Position numbers and translations under genes: made by a program
The notes under the pieces: model-generated
What the model saw: the letters and a program-made list of their open reading frames with translations, nothing else
Database searches by the model: none
Told to the model about the DNA's origin: nothing
Assembly: GCA_021464525.1 (NCBI GenBank)
Contig: JADRCO010000181.1
Span: 1 to 45,269 of the forward strand
Length of the DNA: 45,269 nucleotides
Direction of reading: 5' to 3'
Source of the DNA: Rhizophagus sp. LPA8_4_AMF
Taxonomy: Eukaryota; Glomeromycota; Glomeromycetes; Glomerales; Glomeraceae
Part shown: positions 43,850 through 45,269 of the stretch, one piece after another
Layout: every line of letters starts with the position of its first letter
Position numbering within the stretch: position 1 is the first letter of the stretch

Positions 43850-44272
43850 TTTTTTTATCTTCTAATAAAATGCGAAATATCATTCTTTAGTATTTATTAG
43901 CAATATTATATATAGATCCTTATTAATTATTAGCAAATTTTTGATTTTTAATTTGTATAGCCAATAAAAAGACGATGTATTGTAGTACAATTTATTAAAT
44001 TTAACAATGTAATTAATTGTGTTTGTAAAACGGGATAAAAATATTTAACGTTCATATTTATTACATCTAGTAAATTAATGGTTCTGAAAATTATTGTATT
44101 TTTTTATTTACAGTATTACGAGAAAAATAAGGAAAAATAGCCACTTTAATAAAACAATACATAATATATATATATTATATAAGTTTTGATTTAAATATTA
44201 ATTTATTTAAATGATAATCTTCAAATAAAAATGTGTAAATAACAGATAAGAACAAATTATTTTTTAAGCGAA
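43850..44272. other. Intergenic, no gene seen
   Basis: About 420 bp of AT-rich DNA separating the kinase fragment from the 3' end of the small lysine-rich gene. Confidence 0.35.
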
Positions 44273-45115
44273 TTATGGTTCTACGTCTACAAGTAGTATT
44301 AGTTATAAGTCAATATCAATATTTTTTAAAAATTATAATGATATAAATTTACCTTTTTCCTTTGTGTCATCTTGCTTATCTTCATTATTATTATTATTTG
44401 GCACATTATTTTCACCTTTGAGTCAAACAAAAATAAATTGATGGATGATATGCCGTTAAATTTGGTGATTATTACGTATTATATAAGAATAAGTTACGCG
44501 TATTTACCTTGGGAGCGTACGATGGATTTTTTCTGATATCGAGAAAGTAAGGTATCAAATGTTTGTGATCTACCCGTTACACTTCATTTCAAGGTCATTG
44601 AATGACTCTTACAAGTTAATGAACGTGTGCAAGGTTTATTATTAAGTGAATTAATTACCCATATTGTTTATCCAAATCAATTCCTAAATTGAAAAAAAAA
44701 AAATATTAGTTTAAAATTATCAAATTAAAATTTAAAAAATAATATTTTATTTTCCCACAACTTTTATTACGGCTTTTAACTTTCTTCTTTTCTTTTCCCT
44801 TTTTAACCTTTTGTTTTTTCTCAGGGGGCATTTCAGCCGCTGTTGGAGAATTACTGAATTAGGTCTTTTTTCTAAAATATTTCAAAAAAGAGTAAAAAAA
44901 TATACGTGTATAATTAATTTCACGCAATTAGAAATGATAATAAACTTACGAGTTTTCTCTCCCTCATTCTCGACTGTAATAGAATTCAATTAAAAAAAAA
45001 AAATTAAAAATCCATAAAATATTTAAAACGCTATACTTTGTAATCCCAAATCAGCTTCTGATAACTTTTCTTCAGATTTAGAGAAATCAATTGAAGTTGG
45101 CTTTGTCTCGTCCAT
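44273..45115 (-). CDS. Small lysine-rich, disordered protein
   Basis: A start at 45115 opens MDETKPTSIDFSKSEEKLSE (exon 45115-45037). It is followed in phase by 44973-44950 (ENEGEKT) and 44839 onward (AEMPPEKKQKVKKGKEKKK). Further exons 44532-44508 (KKSIVRSQ), 44415-44353 (GENNVPNNNNNEDKQDD) and 44286-44273 (DVEP, stop) are in phase with each other. The join between the lysine-rich exon and the exon at 44532 is unsure: phase 0 donors GTTAAA inside the Lys run would work, while the GTTGTG donor at 44761 would not. The product is roughly 90-100 residues, highly charged and without a fold I recognise. The Lys run could act as a nuclear or nucleolar signal. Low-complexity composition makes homology calls unsafe. 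Confidence 0.5.
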
Positions 45116-45129
45116 TTTATTCTACCCTA

Positions 45130-45269
45130 TAAAAAAAGTGGATACGTTTTTTATACGGAATTTATACGGAAAAATACGTTTACATACTGAAAGATACGTT
45201 TTTTATACGGAGAGATACTGAATTGGTCAATTTTCCGTATCTCAGTATATACGTTTTTTCAGTATCAAT
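45130..45269. repeat. Repeat of TACGTTTTTTATACGG units at the window edge
   Basis: The word ATACGTTTTTTATACGG occurs at about 45143-45159 and 45193-45209, a third form is TATACGTTTTTTCAGTATC at 45249-45267, and inverted forms (CCGTATCTCAGTATA) lie between. This looks like the end of a foldback or MITE-type repeat that continues beyond the window. Confidence 0.55.

Noticed and set aside
1-45269. CRISPR arrays, bacterial operons, tRNA and rRNA genes
   Set aside because: I looked for spaced direct repeats, Shine-Dalgarno-linked gene runs, tRNA B-box words (GGTTCGAATCC-like) and conserved rRNA words and saw none; the window is eukaryotic with spliceosomal introns.

Overview
The window is AT-rich eukaryotic DNA with many short GT-AG introns, often with poly-T tracts before the acceptor. 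The gene content is MATH-BTB, TKL-type kinases with degenerate relatives, DUF7918-like paralogues, a CSC1-type channel, a BK-like channel, and long repeat-bearing spacers. This fits an arbuscular mycorrhizal fungus of the Rhizophagus type (Glomeromycotina). The organism call is inference from gene families and base composition; no rRNA or tRNA gene was seen.

Layout. 1-3.4 kb: repeat-rich spacer with a 95-bp foldback and a 1.1-kb terminal-inverted-repeat element that contains a ladder of short palindromes. 3.4-6 kb: a small unassigned gene, divergent from KAE1 (universal tRNA t6A synthesis), which I resolved into six exons. 6.2-8.3 kb: a DUF7918-like nuclear protein and a small GPI-type surface protein, both on the minus strand. 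9.3-15.1 kb: an eIF4A-like protein whose ATPase motifs are all degenerate, then a CSC1/OSCA channel. 16.6-19.4 kb: a 932-residue zinc-knuckle coiled-coil protein. 19.9-28.3 kb: a decayed DUF7918 copy, a MATH-BTB adaptor, an intact DUF7918 gene, a hexapeptide-repeat protein, and another intact DUF7918 gene. 28.3-32.5 kb: spacer with gene fragments and a palindromic element. 32.6-36.8 kb: a 15-exon BK (Slo)-like channel gene whose selectivity filter has been replaced. 38.3-40.6 kb: a TKL-like kinase with a run of tiny frame-neutral exons. 41.5-45.1 kb: gene remnants (a ubiquitin-like head fragment, another DUF7918 fragment, a duplicated kinase first exon), then a small lysine-rich gene and a repeat at the right edge.

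Themes. Three intact DUF7918 genes and two fossils occur in one 45-kb window. The intact ones end in acidic tails with repeated hydrophobic-acidic motifs that look like SUMO-interacting motifs, plus basic nuclear signals. One cluster sits beside a MATH-BTB (CUL3-type) adaptor. Two otherwise recognisable enzymes or channels have lost their defining active residues (the eIF4A-like protein and the BK-like channel). Every exon chain given below was checked by hand for reading phase; none has transcript support.
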